This document shows positions 1 to 7,501 of a stretch of 44,458 bases of DNA, piece by piece. This stretch comes from Gammaproteobacteria bacterium (lineage in GTDB: Bacteria > Pseudomonadota > Gammaproteobacteria > SZUA-229): contig JAOULC010000024.1 in the NCBI GenBank assembly GCA_029882215.1, forward strand, positions 1-44,458, written 5' to 3'. Position 1 is the first letter of the stretch; each line of letters opens with the position of its first letter. Below the pieces are notes generated by a model. The model did not search any database and had not been told where the DNA came from. It worked only from the letters and a program-made list of their open reading frames with translations. Position numbers and translations under genes: made by a program.

Positions 1-212
1 TAACCATGACAAAACCGGACGTGTCTTACAATCTATTTTTTAATATTATGCTTTTATTGCACCACAGCGAAAGAAACATCATAGCGGCGAGCGGTATCAC
101 CAAAGTAGTACCATCTATCTACAGCGTATCCAACAATGCAACGCTTTCTCACTGACAGATTACAATGATATTCCGTTCTGAGTTATATATTAAAAAAATC
201 ATTTATAAATTT
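1..212. other. left-edge intergenic stretch, no gene recognised
   Basis: This AT-rich stretch lies downstream of the leftward oxidoreductase gene and runs to the window edge. One 34-codon ORF on the plus strand starts at 48, but it has no clear ribosome binding site and no family resemblance. I see no convincing gene or terminator here. Confidence 0.4.
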
Positions 213-1367
213 TCAGGCCGCTTTGTTACCCGTTAAAAGATATTCCAGCACATCATAGACCGGGTGAATTTTATCTTTAAAAATCATCGGCTCAGATCCT
301 CTGAAAAACAGTCCCTTTTCATAATCGCCTTTCACCGCCGCTTCCAGTTGCTTCAGAATACAAAACTGGCCGGCATCCGGGTTGCCATCACGAAAACCGC
401 AGTGACTTAAACATTCAGCCCAGCCGGCACATTTTGCCCGTTCCGGTGCAGCCAGTGCGCGCAGTCTGTCTTCACGTTTTAAGTATTTATTCAGCCACGG
501 TGTTTTCACCGCTCTGGCAGGCAGTCCTGCTGTGCTTAAAAACGTTACGATGTCCTCTGCTTTGGCATCAATCAGCGTCTGTTTAAACACATCATCGGCA
601 TCACCTTCTTCTGTCACCGCAAATGCCGTACCTAACTGCACACCACTGGCACCCAGTTCAAATAATTCCTGCAGGCTCTCAAACGAGTTTATGCCGCCGG
701 CAACAATCAATGGAATGCGCTCAATCTCGAGGTCATCAAACAGCTTGTTGACACCGGCCAATAAGGGCGCGAAGTCATAACGCTCATGTCCGATTTCTTC
801 TGGTCTGGTGGCACCCAGATGGCCACCGGCATATTTAGGGTTTTCAAGAATAATCGCATCGGGTTTTACGCCTTTTCTCATCCAGCGTTTGAGCAGTACT
901 TTTACGCCTCTGGCATCGGCTAAAATCGGAATTAATGCAATATCATAACCGTCGGTCATTTCTGGCAAGTCCAGTGGCAGACCGGCACCCATGACAATCG
1001 CATCTGCACCACTTTCGCAGGCCTGCCTGACCAGTTTTGCATGTGATGCAACCGCTTTCATGGTGTTGACGGCGATAAAGCCATCCGGCGCTATTGTTCT
1101 GGCAGCTTTAATTTCCCGATCCAGTGCCTGCAGATTACATTCTTCTATCACCTCCGGGTCTCTTGATTTATTGCTAGACGCTAATAAATCCGGGTAGTGC
1201 ACCCTTAAGTCAATGCTGGCAATCGTCCCTACCGCCCCTTGTTTAGCCACACTACCGGCTAATTTATGAGCCGATACACCAACACCCATTCCCCCCTGAA
1301 AAACCGGCAGTACAGTTTTCCCTCTTATTGTTAATAACGGAAAGCTTGTTTTAATCATGTTTTTCAT
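213..1367 (-). CDS. NAD(P)H-dependent flavin oxidoreductase, nitronate monooxygenase (2-nitropropane dioxygenase) family
   Basis: The product is a predicted FMN-binding TIM-barrel enzyme of the nitronate monooxygenase family. Visible family features are FQGGMGVGVS near the N terminus, the glycine-rich VMGAGLPLDLP segment, and the phosphate-binding VAGGINSFESLQELFELG followed by GVQLGTAF. Near residues 313-336 there is a cysteine cluster of spacing CX5CX3CX12C, which plain nitronate monooxygenases do not need for catalysis. The open frame begins with TTG at 1379. I prefer the ATG at 1367, which gives 384 residues; neither start has a strong ribosome binding site, and ATG 1358 is a further option. 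It is monocistronic, with an FNR-like promoter directly upstream. The family assignment is firm, but the substrate cannot be told from sequence. Confidence 0.88.
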   Translation of the reverse strand: MKNMIKTSFPLLTIRGKTVLPVFQGGMGVGVSAHKLAGSVAKQGAVGTIASIDLRVHYPDLLASSNKSRDPEVIEECNLQALDREIKAARTIAPDGFIAVNTMKAVASHAKLVRQACESGADAIVMGAGLPLDLPEMTDGYDIALIPILADARGVKVLLKRWMRKGVKPDAIILENPKYAGGHLGATRPEEIGHERYDFAPLLAGVNKLFDDLEIERIPLIVAGGINSFESLQELFELGASGVQLGTAFAVTEEGDADDVFKQTLIDAKAEDIVTFLSTAGLPARAVKTPWLNKYLKREDRLRALAAPERAKCAGWAECLSHCGFRDGNPDAGQFCILKQLEAAVKGDYEKGLFFRGSEPMIFKDKIHPVYDVLEYLLTGNKAA

Positions 1368-1390
1368 TTGGGTAGTCAATCGGTAGCCGC

Positions 1391-1432
1391 ATTATCAGGA
1401 AAGCACCCACCGCTCGTCTTGACATACATCAA
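1391..1432 (-). promoter_or_regulatory. FNR/ANR-type box and -10 element for the NMO-family gene
   Basis: Positions 1419-1432 read TTGATGTATGTCAA on the minus strand, 9 of 10 defined positions of the FNR/ANR consensus TTGAT-N4-ATCAA. A -10-like GATAAT lies at 1396-1391. The box centre is 29.5 bases from the start of that hexamer, the geometry of a class II (-41.5) activated promoter, with a start site expected near 1384. The motif and spacing are seen; regulation by an FNR homologue is inferred. Confidence 0.6.
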
Positions 1433-1833
1433 GCGGTAATTCATTTTGCTTCCCTTCATAATGAGTTTATTTTATGGGTTAGCTTGATTTTCGGTATGAA
1501 ACTCAAGCAAACAACGACTTAGCAAGCAAAGTTATCAGAGCGCGAAAGGTCGTCATTAGTTTTTAATATTGTTTAATCATGATGATTAAAAATTCTAATT
1601 TGTGAGTTTTGTGAAATGCATATAAATTTTAATCACACCGGCTGCAAGCATAATCCCATGTGAGCAGCGTGATTTATGTACAGAAGCCCGGCTTCTAATA
1701 ACGGGCTTATCTTTCAGGAGAACTCCAGCTAAATCAGGTGTCACTCAAAAGACTCAGGTCTGACATATAGAGCTCATTCAGCTCATCCAAACCCGCAGGA
1801 TGCACGCCGTCACAGGCTGTCCTGCGGGTAACA
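1433..1833. other. intergenic region between NMO-family gene and greB
   Basis: No gene is visible in these roughly 400 bases. The stretch holds a 19-bp perfect palindrome at 1572-1590 (arms TTTAATC and GATTAAA), a short hairpin at 1685-1709 (AAGCCCG paired with CGGGCTT), and a longer one at 1792-1828 just beyond the end of greB. Confidence 0.5.
1792..1828 (-). terminator. stem-loop downstream of greB
   Basis: The perfect 9-bp arms CCCGCAGGA (1792-1800) and TCCTGCGGG (1820-1828) sit 5 bases beyond the greB stop codon. The loop is long (19 bases) and only a short T run follows on the minus strand, so this is a plausible but weak factor-independent terminator. Confidence 0.45.
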
Positions 1834-2340
1834 TTAACTCTCCGCTTTGTATTCGATGTCGACAATCACTAAGCGTTTATTTCCACCCGGAAGAACCAGT
1901 TTAATCTCATCATCTAAATTCTTTCCCATCAGTGCTTTAGCCACCGGTGAGTCCATACTGATGTAGTCTTTTTGCATAGAAAACTCATCCGGGCCGACGA
2001 TTCTGTAACGATTCTCGTCACCGTTTTCATCTTCTACTGTCACCCAGGCACCAAAGAACACCTTATTGTGATCATCAGGCATACTGGAGACGACCTTCAT
2101 GTTTTCCAGCCGTTTGCGCAAATGCCGCACCCGGCTGTCGATCTCTCTTAGCTGTTTTTTACGATAAATGTATTCCGCATTTTCTGAACGATCACCTTCT
2201 GCCGCCGCGGCACTGACCGCTTTTGTCACCTCCGGTCGCAGACTAAACCACAGATGATCTAACTCGCTTGCCAGGTGCTGATAACCGGCGGGTGTAATGT
2301 ATTTTGAGCCTGGCTGTTGCGGCGGTCTGTAACGCCCCAT
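1834..2340 (-). CDS. greB: transcription elongation factor GreB
   Basis: GreB binds in the secondary channel of RNA polymerase and rescues backtracked complexes by stimulating cleavage of the nascent RNA. The 168-residue protein has the N-terminal coiled coil with its tip (GDRSENAEY, acidic residues that reach the active site) and the C-terminal FKBP-like domain (SPVAKALMGKNLDDEIKLVLP). The N-terminal segment KYITPAGYQHLASELDHLW is GreB-like rather than GreA-like. The frame opens at a TTG (2343), but the ATG at 2340 is the sensible start. It overlaps the TGA of the upstream CoA-binding gene by one base, which implies translational coupling. Confidence 0.95.
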   Translation of the reverse strand: MGRYRPPQQPGSKYITPAGYQHLASELDHLWFSLRPEVTKAVSAAAAEGDRSENAEYIYRKKQLREIDSRVRHLRKRLENMKVVSSMPDDHNKVFFGAWVTVEDENGDENRYRIVGPDEFSMQKDYISMDSPVAKALMGKNLDDEIKLVLPGGNKRLVIVDIEYKAES

Positions 2341-2705
2341 CAATAGCGGCCCTGATCCAGCATCACCAGTGTGCAGTCTTCAACACATTTAATGCCGGTG
2401 GCTTCAAATTGCTGCTTAATCTCTGCTGACTCAGTACCGGGGTTAAAAATAACCCGCTTAGGCTTTAACTGACAAACACCCGCCACCAGTTCATGCATGC
2501 GTGCCGGGCCGATATATAGTGTCAGGGTATCAATGTCAGTTGCTATATCCGACAGCGATGCGATCACCTTAATCCCTTCGATTTCATCGGCTTTAGGGTG
2601 TACCGGAATCACTTCATGCCCGGCAGCCTGTAATTTAACCAGTGCCTTATAAGCAAACCTCGATGGTTTTGGACTAGCCCCTAATATCACTACTTTTTCA
2701 CTCAT
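2340..2705 (-). CDS. CoA-binding domain protein (YccU-like)
   Basis: This is a small Rossmann-fold protein of the CoA-binding family related to the N-terminal domain of succinyl-CoA synthetase alpha and to YccU. The nucleotide-binding turn VVILGASPKPSRFAYKA is at the N terminus, followed by the typical HEVIPVHPK strand, and the C-terminal VEDCTLVML carries the family cysteine. At 121 residues it is a stand-alone domain of normal length. It lies upstream of greB in an overlapping pair. The cellular role of the family is not established; a metabolite- or CoA-sensing role is only a guess. Confidence 0.85.
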   Translation of the reverse strand: MSEKVVILGASPKPSRFAYKALVKLQAAGHEVIPVHPKADEIEGIKVIASLSDIATDIDTLTLYIGPARMHELVAGVCQLKPKRVIFNPGTESAEIKQQFEATGIKCVEDCTLVMLDQGRY

Positions 2706-2822
2706 ACAGATCCGCCACCTTACTGATAAAAAACAGCTGACTATGCCATTGATTTTTTGCTTTATCCAGCCTGCGCTGTCACCTGACAGGCCGGCTGGCG
2801 ACTTTTAATCAGCGCAATTTTT

Positions 2823-3611
2823 TTAATTTTTCTTTCTAACTCTGGACACAAAGAATAACAAGGCTGCCGCAACCACAATGCTCGGGCCGGTTGGTGTATC
2901 CCACTGCAAAGAAGAATACATACCCAGTACCACCGCGCTCATGCCAAGTAACACAGCAATAGCCGCCATCTGCTCCGGTGAACGTGAAAACTTGCGCGCC
3001 GCAGCCGCCGGTATGATTAATAAAGCGGTAATTAATAAGACGCCGGTGACTTTCATCGCCACCGCCACCACAATTGCCATCAGTAACATAAATATCAGGC
3101 GAATTTTTAATACCGGAATGCCTTCTACTCGTGCCAAATCTTCATGCACAGCAATCGCTATCATCGGACGCCACAGCCAGGCAACAACCGGTATCAGTGC
3201 CAATACGCTGGCAAATATAAGCCATAATTCATTCTGGCTGAGCGCCAGAATATCGCCAAACAAATAAGCGTTTAAATCAATTCTCATGCCGCGTGACTGC
3301 AAAATGGCAATCACCACCAAACCCAGACCGAGTGATGTATGCGCCAGAATACCCAGCATGGTGTCCGATGCCAGGTCACGATAACGTTGCAGCCAGACCA
3401 GGCTGATGGCGATCACCAAACCTAATAATGCCACCCCGAGAACCGGGTGAATACTCCACATAATCGACAGTGCCACGCCGAGCAAAGCTGAGTGAGCAAG
3501 GGTATCGCCAAAATAAGCCATCCGTCGCCATATAATCAAACAGCCCAGCGGGCCGGTTAATAAGGCAACGGCCAGCCCGGCGAATAAAGCCCGGTAAATA
3601 AAATCATCCAT
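2823..3611 (-). CDS. znuB: zinc ABC transporter permease ZnuB
   Basis: This is the inner-membrane permease of the ZnuABC high-affinity zinc importer, of the ABC-3 metal permease family. The 262-residue protein is almost wholly hydrophobic and carries the family motifs GPLGCLIIWRRMAYFGDTLAHSALLGVAL near the N terminus (coupling region) and IPAAAARKFS near residue 215. The open frame extends upstream to 3767, but that part reads through znuC out of frame. The ATG at 3611 (MDDFIYRALFAG) is the real start, overlapping the 3' end of znuC by 8 bases. It works with ZnuC and the divergent ZnuA. Confidence 0.93.
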   Translation of the reverse strand: MDDFIYRALFAGLAVALLTGPLGCLIIWRRMAYFGDTLAHSALLGVALSIMWSIHPVLGVALLGLVIAISLVWLQRYRDLASDTMLGILAHTSLGLGLVVIAILQSRGMRIDLNAYLFGDILALSQNELWLIFASVLALIPVVAWLWRPMIAIAVHEDLARVEGIPVLKIRLIFMLLMAIVVAVAMKVTGVLLITALLIIPAAAARKFSRSPEQMAAIAVLLGMSAVVLGMYSSLQWDTPTGPSIVVAAALLFFVSRVRKKN

Positions 3612-4419
3612 CTTTCTTCTCCGCACTGCTGCAAGCTGTCTGACCACAGCCGGAGGTTTCGTTCCAGTGCTGACAGCCACTACCCAGCGGGACCACATTG
3701 CCGTGGCTGTCATGTTCATGGTCATGATGATGGGTATAAACGGCAAAACCATCCATCGCCTCACCAAATAAGCTTAAATATTCCGGGTGCTGGCTGATGG
3801 CATCAGGATGCCCGGTACAACAAATATGCCGGTTCAGACAAAGCACTCTGTCGGTGGCTTCCATCACCAGATGCAAATCATGTGACACCATTAAGATACC
3901 GCAGTGATAGCGGTCCCGAATTGAGGCTATTAACTGATAGAGATCTTGCTGGCCGATGACATCAACGCCCTGAGCCGGTTCATCAAGCACCACTAAATCC
4001 GGAGCCTGTAATATCACTCGGGCCAGTAACAGTCGTTGTAATTCGCCACCGGATAAATCCTGCACAGCCGCCTGCTCAAGCGTATGCAGCTGGACTTCCT
4101 GCAAAACCTCAGTGATCTTTGCGCTCTTCGCAGCCGGCACCATTTTCAAAAAACGGCTGACACTCAGTGGCATGGTCTCGTCGATATGCAGCTTTTGCGG
4201 CACGTAGGCGGTTTTCAAATTTTTGAGTTTGCTGATCTTGCCCTGATTAAAACGGATCAGCCCCAGCAGCCCTTTAACCAGACAGCTTTTACCGGCACCA
4301 TTGGGGCCAATAATGGTAACAATTTCCCCCCGGTTCACCTGCAGGTCAACATTTTCTAACACCAGACGACCTGAAAATGTCAGACTGGCTTTTTCAACTG
4401 CAATTAATTGCTCGGTCAT
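3604..4419 (-). CDS. znuC: zinc ABC transporter ATP-binding protein ZnuC
   Basis: This is the ATPase of the zinc importer. It shows Walker A (GPNGAGKS), the ABC signature (LSGGELQRLLLAR) and Walker B with its catalytic Glu (LVVLDEPAQGVD), followed by the switch His (SHDLHLV). After the ABC core there is a tail rich in His and Cys (THHHDHEHDSHGN, then several Cys), which may buffer or sense zinc. The 271 residues fit ZnuC plus this tail. The gene is first in the leftward znuCB pair, divergent from znuA, with a palindromic candidate Zur site in the 37-base gap between them. Confidence 0.94.
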   Translation of the reverse strand: MTEQLIAVEKASLTFSGRLVLENVDLQVNRGEIVTIIGPNGAGKSCLVKGLLGLIRFNQGKISKLKNLKTAYVPQKLHIDETMPLSVSRFLKMVPAAKSAKITEVLQEVQLHTLEQAAVQDLSGGELQRLLLARVILQAPDLVVLDEPAQGVDVIGQQDLYQLIASIRDRYHCGILMVSHDLHLVMEATDRVLCLNRHICCTGHPDAISQHPEYLSLFGEAMDGFAVYTHHHDHEHDSHGNVVPLGSGCQHWNETSGCGQTACSSAEKKDG

Positions 4420-4422
4420 TAT

Positions 4423-4439
4423 TTCATTCTACTAATGAA
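4423..4439. promoter_or_regulatory. candidate Zur operator between znuC and znuA
   Basis: A perfect inverted repeat, TTCATT-N5-AATGAA, fills the middle of the 37-base gap between the divergent start codons (4419 and 4457). Seven of nine positions match if the arms are extended. A zinc-responsive Zur dimer is expected at this position in znu loci. The match to the enterobacterial Zur box is only partial, so the assignment rests on symmetry and place. Confidence 0.5.
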
Positions 4440-4456
4440 TAAATTATCATGCGCCT

Positions 4457-5416
4457 ATGATATTACGTTGCTGTGTTACCTTGTTAATTATTTTCACCTC
4501 TGCTTTTGCTCAGGCCACTGAACTAACACCGTCGGGCCATGCTATTCAACAGCCCGGCGGTCACAAACTGACGGTAGTGGCTACCATCCGCCCTGTACAC
4601 TCTCTGCTCAGCTCTATTATGCAGGGCAGTGATGAGCCTGTTTTATTACTGGATCAGACGCAGTCTGTTCATCATTACAGCCTGCGCCCTTCTCAGCGCA
4701 GCACACTGACACACGCCGACATGCTATTCTGGGTGGGTGAGGCACTGGAAGGCTTTATGCCTCGCATCATCAACAGCCTGCCGAAAACAGTTCAGGTGGT
4801 TGAGCTTATCGAGTCAAAAGGGCTGAGCTTATTAGAGCCTCGTTCCAGTGAGCTATCAGGCACCGAGCAACACGATCATCATGGTCATAGTCACCATGAC
4901 CATGGCGATAATTTAGACCCGCATATCTGGTTATCGATTGATAACGCTCTGATCATGGCAGAAAAAATGGCACAATCATTAGCGCTGATAGCCCCGCACA
5001 ACAAGCCACTATACGATGCCAATCTGCAACAACTGCGCAGCGCATTGTTACAAGAAAAAGCACGAATCGGTCAGTTATTTAAGACGCAAGATTTTAGCTA
5101 TCTGGTTTATCATGATGCCTTTCAGTACTTTGAAGAACCGCTGCAGCTGAAACCACTGGCCGCCATCAGTAACGATGAAGAACAGGCGCCCGGCATCAAA
5201 CATTTAAACAAAATCAGTCAACTGATCAGCACGCATAAAATCAGCTGCGTGATTTACAACACCCCGACATTACCGGCTGTGGCACGCAACCTGTTTAAGC
5301 AGGACACCATCCGTGTGCATATCGACCCGGTGGGTCAGCGTTTTCAGGCAGGCCCCGGTTTATACTTTAATTTGCTGAATTCGCTGAGCGCCGGTTATCA
5401 GCAATGCCAGCCATAA
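4457..5416 (+). CDS. znuA: zinc ABC transporter substrate-binding protein ZnuA
   Basis: This is the periplasmic zinc-binding protein of the cluster 9 family, 319 residues. It begins with a Sec signal peptide (about residues 1-20, ending in FAQA). The metal-site region VATIRPVHSLLSSIM is followed by QSVHHYSLRPSQ, and a His/Asp-rich loop (HDHHGHSHHDHGD, about residues 139-151) typical of ZnuA captures zinc. Further metal ligands are expected in LDPHIWLS and LVYHDAFQYFE, and in the C-terminal IDPVG region. It is transcribed divergently from znuCB and followed after 12 bases by yjbQ, so the two may be cotranscribed. Confidence 0.95.
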   Translation: MILRCCVTLLIIFTSAFAQATELTPSGHAIQQPGGHKLTVVATIRPVHSLLSSIMQGSDEPVLLLDQTQSVHHYSLRPSQRSTLTHADMLFWVGEALEGFMPRIINSLPKTVQVVELIESKGLSLLEPRSSELSGTEQHDHHGHSHHDHGDNLDPHIWLSIDNALIMAEKMAQSLALIAPHNKPLYDANLQQLRSALLQEKARIGQLFKTQDFSYLVYHDAFQYFEEPLQLKPLAAISNDEEQAPGIKHLNKISQLISTHKISCVIYNTPTLPAVARNLFKQDTIRVHIDPVGQRFQAGPGLYFNLLNSLSAGYQQCQP

Positions 5417-5428
5417 GCTCAGATATAT

Positions 5429-5848
5429 ATGAAAACGTTTCAGCAAACCATAACAGTCCGCAGTCTGGGCCGCGGCACTTACAATATCACCCGCGACATT
5501 GAAAAAGCCATTCATAGCAGTGCGGTTCAAACCGGCTTGTGTAATATTTTTATTAAACACACCAGCGCTTCTTTAATTATCAGCGAAAATGCAGACCCTG
5601 ATGTCAGACATGACCTTGAAACATTTATGGGGAGAATTGCGCCGGATGGTGACCGTGATTACGCCCATCAGGATGAAGGACCGGATGACATGCCGGCACA
5701 TATCCGTTCGGTATTAACTCAAACTGCTATTTCTATTCCGGTGGTAAACGGCAAGGCAGGTTTAGGCACCTGGCAGGGTGTGTATTGCTGGGAACACCGC
5801 ACACACCCGCACCAGAGAAGTCTGATTATCACCGTCATGGGCGATTAG
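5429..5848 (+). CDS. YjbQ family protein (UPF0047)
   Basis: This is a 139-residue single-domain protein of the YjbQ/UPF0047 family. Family hallmarks are FIKHTSASLIISENADPDVRHDLE in the middle and the C-terminal TWQGVYCWEHRTHPHQR. Conserved His residues form a possible metal or active site. E. coli YjbQ shows weak thiamine phosphate synthase activity when overproduced, but its natural role is unresolved. It follows znuA by 12 bases, and its stop codon lies in the loop of a short hairpin (5839-5858), converging on the leftward dehydrogenase gene. Confidence 0.88.
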   Translation: MKTFQQTITVRSLGRGTYNITRDIEKAIHSSAVQTGLCNIFIKHTSASLIISENADPDVRHDLETFMGRIAPDGDRDYAHQDEGPDDMPAHIRSVLTQTAISIPVVNGKAGLGTWQGVYCWEHRTHPHQRSLIITVMGD

Positions 5849-5858
5849 TTTATCGCCC
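5839..5858. terminator. short hairpin at the end of yjbQ
   Basis: GGGCGAT (5839-5845) pairs perfectly with ATCGCCC (5852-5858) around a 6-base loop containing the yjbQ stop codon. There is no T run, so termination activity is uncertain. It lies between two convergent genes. Confidence 0.35.
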
Positions 5859-5871
5859 GTTGTCACTGTGA

Positions 5872-6855
5872 CTAATTGACAATATTACGAGGCCGGCCGG
5901 CCAGATACTCCGAAATATTTAACGCCACCTGATCAAACAGACGCTGGCGTGATTCTATGCTCGCCCAGGCGATGTGCGGTGTGACGATCAGATTGGGATA
6001 GGTTTTCTGCAACAGGATATGATCTTGCGCCGGTGGCTCGGTGATTAACACATCAGTGGCTGCGCCGCCCAGATGACCGCTTTCAATCGCTGCCAGTAAT
6101 GCCGCCTCATCAACTATACCGCCACGCGCACTGTTAATAATAATCGCACCCTTGGGTAATAACTGCATTTCCTTGGCTGAAATAAGGTTACTGGTTTGTT
6201 CGGTTAAAGGGCAGTGCAAACTGAGTACATCAACCGCGGGTAACAGGCTTGCCAGCGGCAGACGGTCTTCACGTTTATCAGCACTGTCTCTTGCGGCAAT
6301 CAGTACTTTCATACCAAAGGCTTGTGCAATCTTCGCAACCCCTTTCCCCAGCTCGCCATAACCGACAATACCCAGCGTTTTTCCGTTCAGCTCATGAAAC
6401 GGAAAATCAAGTAAGCAGAACATCTTGCTTCTTGACCAGTCACCCGCTGTCACTGCGGCCTGATATTCAGGTATACGACTGACCAGAGAAAGCAGTGTGG
6501 TGAAGACATATTGCACTACCGATGCGGTGCCATAGCCGGTCACATTGCAAACATCAATTCCCAGCTCGCGGGCCGCCTGTAAATCGACATTGTTAGTGCC
6601 GGTCGCGGCTATACAAATCAGCTTTAAATCTGTAGCGCCTGCAAGCAGCGCCCTGTCCAGTACCACCTTGTTGGTCACTACAATTTCTTTACCTTTAATC
6701 AGCGCTGCCACTTCACTGGCATCGGCCTGATCAACCATCTGCCAGTCAATCGCTGGCTGTTTTAATGCGTCAAGACACAGGTCATCTCTGTCGGTGGCTT
6801 TAAGGTCAAGCACAACGGCTTGTTTTGTTGAGTTACTCATCGCTTGCAAGGTCAT
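5872..6855 (-). CDS. D-2-hydroxyacid dehydrogenase (hydroxypyruvate reductase/glycerate dehydrogenase type)
   Basis: This is an NAD(P)-dependent D-isomer-specific 2-hydroxyacid dehydrogenase, 327 residues. It has the catalytic domain (ICIAATGTNNVDLQAARELGI), the Rossmann motif GIVGYGELGKGVAKIA, and the catalytic Arg in NSARGGIVDE, Glu in TEPP and His in TPHIAWAS. The overall sequence resembles glycerate dehydrogenase/hydroxypyruvate reductase (hprA), which interconverts hydroxypyruvate and D-glycerate, but other 2-ketoacids cannot be excluded. ATG 6855 and ATG 6840 are both possible starts, and neither has a strong ribosome binding site. It is divergent from the pentapeptide-repeat gene. Confidence 0.88.
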   Translation of the reverse strand: MTLQAMSNSTKQAVVLDLKATDRDDLCLDALKQPAIDWQMVDQADASEVAALIKGKEIVVTNKVVLDRALLAGATDLKLICIAATGTNNVDLQAARELGIDVCNVTGYGTASVVQYVFTTLLSLVSRIPEYQAAVTAGDWSRSKMFCLLDFPFHELNGKTLGIVGYGELGKGVAKIAQAFGMKVLIAARDSADKREDRLPLASLLPAVDVLSLHCPLTEQTSNLISAKEMQLLPKGAIIINSARGGIVDEAALLAAIESGHLGGAATDVLITEPPAQDHILLQKTYPNLIVTPHIAWASIESRQRLFDQVALNISEYLAGRPRNIVN

Positions 6856-6895
6856 ATCTTTAGAACTATTCTTAAGTTATCGGAGGGAGGATACT

Positions 6896-7240
6896 ATGGC
6901 ACAAAACGCACCTGAATTTAAAGATAATGATATGTATCGGTTATTACGAGACGAAAAGATTAATGAATTCAATCAGCGCATAGCCGCAGGCGAAATATGC
7001 GACCTGACCGGCGCAGACTTCAGGAATCTTGTGTTAACCGGCATCAATACAGCAGGACTTGATTTTAGTAACTGTTATTTCCGCGGCTGTGATTTGCGCG
7101 GTGTCGATTTTTCACAGAGTAAATTAAACGGTGCCAGTATTCATGATGCACAAATATCAGGCACCCTGTTTCCAAGCAGTCTGCGTGCGGAGGAAATTGC
7201 ACTCTCGCTGAATCACGGTACCCGAATGCGTTATTACTAA
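6896..7240 (+). CDS. short pentapeptide-repeat protein
   Basis: This is a 114-residue protein with one block of pentapeptide repeats of the A(D/N)LXX type (about residues 41-82: LTGADFRNLVLTG, LDFSNCYFRGCDLRGVDFSQ, LNGASIHDAQISGT). These would form a short right-handed quadrilateral beta-helix between a helical N terminus (MYRLLRDEKINEFNQRI) and a C-terminal tail. The start is fixed by a very strong ribosome binding site (GGAGGGAGG) just before ATG 6896; the frame remains open upstream to 6794 without signals. There is no signal peptide, so it is probably cytoplasmic. The partner and function are unknown. Confidence 0.85.
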   Translation: MAQNAPEFKDNDMYRLLRDEKINEFNQRIAAGEICDLTGADFRNLVLTGINTAGLDFSNCYFRGCDLRGVDFSQSKLNGASIHDAQISGTLFPSSLRAEEIALSLNHGTRMRYY

Positions 7241-7265
7241 AGCGCAGACAGAAACATCAAAAAAC

Positions 7266-7454
7266 TTAGCTGTCCGCTTTCTTGCTACTCAGGCCGAGTA
7301 AGGCATAAGGCGGACACCAGGACAACAGAGCCGTCATGATCGGTACAACACCGATGAGTCCCCAGACACTTTCATAGGCAATACCTGCTATCAATGCAGC
7401 CACACCAATCGCGTAACGGATATACTGATCTATCGAACCTACATTTTGTTTCAT
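7266..7454 (-). CDS. DUF2892 family small inner-membrane protein
   Basis: This 62-residue protein has the DUF2892 pattern: N-terminal MKQNVGSIDQYIRYAIGVAALIAG, then two closely spaced transmembrane helices (about 11-28 and 30-44) ending at CPPYALLG. The domain also occurs fused to rhodanese in YgaP. A ribosome binding site (GGGAG) lies upstream. It is convergent with the pentapeptide gene and lies just downstream of the MATE gene on the same strand. The function of the stand-alone domain is not known. Confidence 0.85.
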   Translation of the reverse strand: MKQNVGSIDQYIRYAIGVAALIAGIAYESVWGLIGVVPIMTALLSWCPPYALLGLSSKKADS

Positions 7455-7501
7455 CTTTCATTACTCCCTGTTGATATCAAACAATCCACCCTATAAAGCC
7501 G

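Noticed and set aside
48-152. 34-codon rightward ORF at the left edge
   Set aside because: No ribosome binding site and no hydrophobic or motif content that would support translation.
2776-2789. Short perfect hairpin (CTGTCA-N2-TGACAG) upstream of the CoA-binding gene
   Set aside because: Its two-base spacer is too small for an RNA loop and there is no T run, so I did not call it a terminator of znuB.
3612-3767. N-terminal extension of znuB reading into znuC
   Set aside because: It is antisense-free but out of frame within the znuC coding region; the protein family starts at MDDFIYRALFAG, whose ATG overlaps the znuC stop in the usual coupled way.
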